A DNA stretch of 30,976 bases, from contig JAUCBJ010000492.1 in the NCBI GenBank assembly GCA_032718475.1, positions 1-30,976 of the forward strand, written 5' to 3'. This DNA comes from Nemertoderma westbladi (lineage: Eukaryota > Xenacoelomorpha > Nemertodermatida > Nemertodermatidae). The notes under the pieces are model-generated. The model made no database searches. It saw only the letters and a program-made list of their open reading frames with translations, and was not told the origin of the DNA. A program made the translations under genes and the position numbers. Below are positions 27,385-30,976 of the stretch, piece after piece (the first letter of the stretch is position 1; each line of letters begins with the position of its first letter).

Positions 27385-28838
27385 CAGGGCCGGATTAAGG
27401 TTTTGGGGGCCCCTAGGCTAACGACCAATAAGGGGCCTTTAACCGGCAGGCAGCAGCTGGGGGCCCCTAGGCTAACGACAAATGAGGGTCGAGGGGCCCT
27501 TAACCGACAGGCAGCAGCTGGGGGTCCCTAGGCTAACGACCAATGAGGGTCCCTTAACCGGCAGGCAGCAGCTGGGGGCCCCTAGGCTAACGACCAATGA
27601 GGGGCCCTTACCCGGCACGCAGCAGCTGAGGGCCCCTAGGGTAACGACCAATGAGGGGCCCTTAACCGGCAGGCAGCAGCTGGGGGCCCCTAGGCTAACG
27701 ACCAATGAAGGGCCCCTAACGACCAATGAGGGGCCCTTAACCGGCAGGCAGCAGCTGGGGGCCCCTAGGCTAACGACCAATGAGGGGCCCTTAAGCGGCA
27801 GGCAGCAGCTGGGGACCCCTTAGGCTAACGACCAATGAGGGGCCCTCAACCGGCAGGCAGCAGCTGGGGGCCCCTGCTAACGACCAATGAGGGGCCCCTA
27901 GGCTAACGACCAATGAGGGACCCTTAACCGGCAGGCAGCAGCTGGGGCCCCCTAGGCTAACGACCAATGAGGGGCCCTTAACCGGCAGGCAGCAGCTGGG
28001 GGCCCCTAGTAACGACCAATGAGGGGCCCCTAGGCTAACGACCAATGAGGGGCCCTTAACCGGCAGGCAGCAGCACCCCTGATATGATAAGGCCATTAGC
28101 ATCACAATTTTTGAAATTTTGGTCAGAAGCACTGGTCTGAGGTGGTCTGAGGTGGTCTTGGGCCTTGGCACATTCATCGTGCTTGTACTACTGGGACTCA
28201 GGAAAGGAATCGATGTTCGTATGTAGTTATCGCAAAAACTTCTTGTTGACGAGCTTCCCAAACAAATAATACCTATACAGTATTTCCAACTCCTATTTTT
28301 TTGGTGTGGCTGAGTTCGAGCCGAAATTTTCAATTTCGCTGTTTCTGAAATTAATTTTGAAAAATATTGGGTCATTGACACTGGTAGATAAGAATGAATC
28401 GTGCAGAAATTTGAGTACAGTATATCCAAGGAGACAGGAATACATCTCAATAAAATACATATCTTTCTCCTTTGATTGACTATATTATATTACTATACTT
28501 AAGTTTCATGACTACACCACTATCATTCTCATTCAGTGTGATGGCCGTTTAAAAATATAATTACTACTGTATTTCAATCCCTTATTAAAATTTAACTCTT
28601 TATTTTGTCAAATTATTGTCTGTGTGTACATCTGTACAAAGAAACAATGCGAGCGGAGCGACCAGAAATATGTGTTAAATTTTGAACAGCTTTTAAACAC
28701 CCAGTCAAAATTATACCACGAAGTTATAGTCATATTATGATTTAAATATCATCACATTGTCCCACCCTTCCTTGGGGCCCCTAAAGTTAGGGGGCCCCAC
28801 GGCTCAGCCTTGTTAGCCTATTGGTTAATCCGGCCCTG
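27385..28838. mobile_element. Non-autonomous hAT element with an 8-bp target duplication
   Basis: Terminal inverted repeats CAGGGCCGGATTAA (27385-27398) and TTAATCCGGCCCTG (28825-28838) are typical hAT ends. The flanking 8 bp are TATGAGAG (27377-27384) and TATGGGAG (28839-28846), seven of eight identical, as expected for a slightly aged hAT target duplication. The 1.45-kb interior has no transposase. Its left half is taken up by a 54-bp minisatellite. The right half is AT-rich and ends with GGGGCCCCTAAAGTTAGGGGGCCCC, a strong palindromic stretch at 28775-28800. Confidence 0.9.
27401..28078. repeat. 54-bp minisatellite inside the hAT element, about 12-13 copies
   Basis: Units GGGGGCCCCTAGGCTAACGA + CCAATGAGGGGCCCTTAACC + GGCAGGCAGCAGCT. 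The GGCAGCAG core recurs at 27449, 27510, 27564, 27672, 27747, 27801 and 27856 and beyond, mostly 54 bp apart, with some longer units where the GGCCCCTA...CGACCAATGA part is doubled. As 54 is a multiple of three, frames on both strands run through (27472-27780, 27482-27823, 27791-28450); these are not genes. Confidence 0.93.
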
Positions 28839-28846
28839 TATGGGAG

Positions 28847-30038
28847 TCATTGACGTATGGGGTCCCGTCCGTATATGGGGCTCTAACAGCTGAGGACACA
28901 AAATATCTTGGTGGCACATACACAAGAATACTACGCAGGGTGCACTTGTGTCAAGTACAATGAATACATCACCAATCAGATTCTATACAATATTGTAGGT
29001 GTCTCACTAGTCTCCCCGAGCTGAAACCCGGACCGAGTTTTAGACCTAGAACTGTAAACTCATAGATTTTCCAAAACAACGTTCGTGCTGGCGCCACAGC
29101 GCCACAGCGCTACCCTCCTCTAAAGAATCTCTAGACTTCTAAATACGATGGTTGCTCTTCTCAACAGTATCGTGGAACGTGGAAATCGCTCCAGAACCTT
29201 TTGGATATAACTTGACCTCTTATAAACTAATACACCATTACTCAGGAATGAACCCCCCTGTTTTCCCCTTTGGCTCCACAGAAGCGCCACATGGCTGGCC
29301 ACCCCGTGAAATATTTTTATCCCAATTATTATGTACAAAATCAATATTTAGTCGATCCATAACGATATAATTACATGGCTAATTAAGTACAGCCTGCTAA
29401 ATCATTCCACCCGAAGTGAAACTAGATAAAATCAATAGGCCACCATAACAATATGGAAACCGTAATAGAGTAACTACTGTAATAGACCTAATGACGAGGT
29501 TATAAAGCTAGTGGTGATATCTGCTATGTGCTGCATATGTGCTACATTAAGCTCTCGCTAATATATGGTTTGTTTCAAGCATGAGAGTTGGTACTTTACC
29601 ATTTGTACCCGTATACAGTAGCGTATAATGTGTGAAATAAATAATAAATAAATAATATAAAATTAATTAAAATCCATTAATATATTTATTAAAATTATTG
29701 TATAAAGTGTAGTGCAACGTTTATTGAACTGGTAGGAGTAAAGTAAGTTTAATATAACAGAATGTTTATTTTTAATTTTGCCATATTTTTGGCTGCGAGA
29801 ATAAAGTCGTGTCGTAGGCCTACTGTAGTTGCGCATTATTGTCATAAGTTTGTAAAACATAACTACAGTAAGTGCTTCCACAGACGTTGGCAAATCAAAT
29901 CTCATGTTTGACCTTATGGTAATTTCTTCTTTTTACAGTATACTTAAACTTACAGCCCACCATTATTGCTCCATTTAAACTCCTATGCATATTTATCTGT
30001 TTAGGTTTAGTCATTAAGGATAGGATACAGTTACAAAA
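28847..30038. other. Intergenic DNA upstream of the secreted repeat protein, no gene seen
   Basis: Contains a 9-bp doublet GCGCCACAGCGCCACAGCG at about 29092-29110 and AT-rich DNA from 29620. Overlapping frames at 29120-29344 and 29152-29370 have no recognisable domain. A pyrimidine tract and TTACAG strings near 29928-29954 could be splice acceptor-like but are not needed for the next gene. Confidence 0.5.
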
Positions 30039-30626
30039 ATGATTAATATAATGAGATTAACGTGGATCTTATTTGGAATGTTATCGCTTTCAGAAGTTCA
30101 GAAAGGAGCTGCTGAAGATTTAACGATGTGTGAAGGAAAGTCAGATGGAGCATCCGGTGAGAAATGTTCGGTAACATATTACTGGTGTTTCAATGGAGAC
30201 GCTATTCCAATGTCCTGTCCTGAGGGATATGTTTATACTGAGGGAGGGAGTTGTGGCTCCCCGCCACAGTTCTACGGTTGTGGAGAAGCTGACCCCGAGT
30301 GTGTAGGGAAGCCAAATGGAGCAACCGGTGAGAAGTGTTCACAAAATTACTTTTGGTGTTCCTATGGTATAGCTCATCCTCAATCGTGCAGCGAAGGATC
30401 TGTTTATATTGAGGGAGGGAGTTGTGGCTCCCCGCCACAGTTCTACGGTTGTGGAGAACCGGACCCCGAGTGTGTAGGGAAGCCAGATGGAGCAACCGGT
30501 GAGAAATGTTCACAAAATTACTTTTGGTGTTCCCATGGTATAGCTCATCCTCAGTCGTGCAGCGAAGGATCTGTTTATATTGGAAATGGATACTGCGGAT
30601 CACCTGCAAACCATTATGGTTGCTAA
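30039..30626 (+). CDS. Secreted protein of three cysteine-rich chitin-binding-like repeats
   Basis: Single-exon frame of 195 residues. Start at ATG 30039; a second in-frame Met is codon 5. Residues 1-25 form a signal peptide (hydrophobic core about 8-17, likely cleavage before the EDLT segment). Three 57-residue repeats follow, each with six cysteines in identical spacing C-X11-C-X6-C-X9-C-X11-C-X8-C: 31-81, 88-138 and 145-195. Each repeat has the G-(K)-x-(D/N)-G-A-(S/T)-G-E-K-C start, an aromatic pair before the third cysteine and a GSPxxxxGC end. The six-cysteine, aromatic-rich pattern resembles the CBM14/peritrophin-A chitin-binding fold, but the C1-C2 gap is on the short side, so the assignment is probable only. 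Repeats 2 and 3 are almost identical at DNA level, showing recent 171-bp duplication. The product probably acts outside the cell, in a mucous, cuticle-like or biomineral matrix. Confidence 0.85.
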   Translation: MINIMRLTWILFGMLSLSEVQKGAAEDLTMCEGKSDGASGEKCSVTYYWCFNGDAIPMSCPEGYVYTEGGSCGSPPQFYGCGEADPECVGKPNGATGEKCSQNYFWCSYGIAHPQSCSEGSVYIEGGSCGSPPQFYGCGEPDPECVGKPDGATGEKCSQNYFWCSHGIAHPQSCSEGSVYIGNGYCGSPANHYGC

Positions 30627-30944
30627 TGACGGATCTATTGGTTGCTATATACAATACAATGGTGGATAAATTAGTTGATAAGGGATTCCTGGTTTCAATG
30701 ACAATACCCGTCTAATGTTTGTTAATTTATTTGTACATTAAGGTGATGGATCGGTTTCATTGACTTGTTTTGGTAGTGGGTGGTTTGGCTTTCGTCAATT
30801 GTATTTATTTATCTTATATTCGTAAAATGATTTGATATTTACAAATTATCTATTTCTATAAAGTATTGATTTACTGTGGGCGAGCCACAAAAATATGAGC
30901 GGTTATCATACGGGTACCAATATCTCAACCTCGTGTTGTTTTTA
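30627..30944. other. 3' flank of the secreted repeat protein gene
   Basis: AT-rich, with no further coding frame of substance and no canonical AATAAA noticed. The frame at 30506-30715 overlaps the gene and is a shadow. Confidence 0.5.
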
Positions 30945-30976
30945 GGTCGGTCGGTCGGTCGGTCGGTCGGTCGGTC
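30945..30976 (+). repeat. (GGTC)8 microsatellite running off the window
   Basis: Eight perfect GGTC units reach the last base of the window, so the full length is unknown. Confidence 0.97.

Noticed and set aside
27472-28450. Reading frames of 102-219 codons over the 54-bp minisatellite
   Set aside because: The unit length is a multiple of three. The frames exist on both strands and end at random in the hAT interior.
29120-29370. Opposite-strand frames upstream of the secreted repeat gene
   Set aside because: No conserved motif on either strand, and the two overlap each other almost completely.

Overview
The window looks like a repeat-rich nuclear contig of a metazoan, probably a marine invertebrate. 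The lineage cannot be fixed from sequence alone. Evidence for an animal: a RING/B-box TRIM-type protein, a PARL-type mitochondrial rhomboid, a choline/ethanolamine kinase, a secreted protein of cysteine-patterned (CBM14/peritrophin-like) repeats, a metazoan-type Mutator-like transposase relic and a LINE 3' end. There are no bacterial operons, Shine-Dalgarno sites or CRISPR arrays. All four host-like genes read as single uninterrupted exons.

Layout. 1-1312: AT-rich DNA with a 288-bp tandem dimer. 1313-6195: a 4.9-kb element with very long, diverged inverted arms (about 1.25 kb each) around two overlapping reading frames (2631-3131 and 3092-4867). The second encodes two zinc knuckles and a very basic tail, so it is Gag-like, but I recognise no polymerase, integrase or transposase. 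This is the best candidate for something undescribed. 6276-7898: a non-autonomous element flanked by TTAA. 8082-9323 (minus): TRIM gene. 10220-11078: a 43-bp minisatellite. About 11200-11600: a fold-back element. 12521-13756: PARL-like gene. 14410-17675: a 36-bp satellite in two blocks (about 43 and 18 copies) split by a 1-kb fold-back element armed with 15-bp near-palindromes. 17880-18563: a 39-bp G-rich and a 100-bp tandem repeat. 18564-21005: a 2.4-kb long-inverted-repeat element. 21799-23001 (minus): choline-kinase-like gene. 23191-23376: LINE 3' scrap. 24134-24874: a MITE. 26129-27044 (minus): broken Mutator-like transposase. 27385-28838: a non-autonomous hAT with near-perfect 8-bp target duplication and an expanded internal 54-bp minisatellite. 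30039-30626: the secreted three-repeat protein. The window ends in a (GGTC)8 tract.

The genes do not form a pathway. They are independent host genes in transposon and satellite DNA. The recurring theme is inverted-repeat (fold-back) elements that contain, or sit beside, short tandem arrays: 11.2-11.6 kb, 15.97-17.0 kb, 18.6-21.0 kb and 27.4-28.8 kb. Open frames spanning the arrays are by-products of repeat units whose length is a multiple of three and are not annotated as genes.
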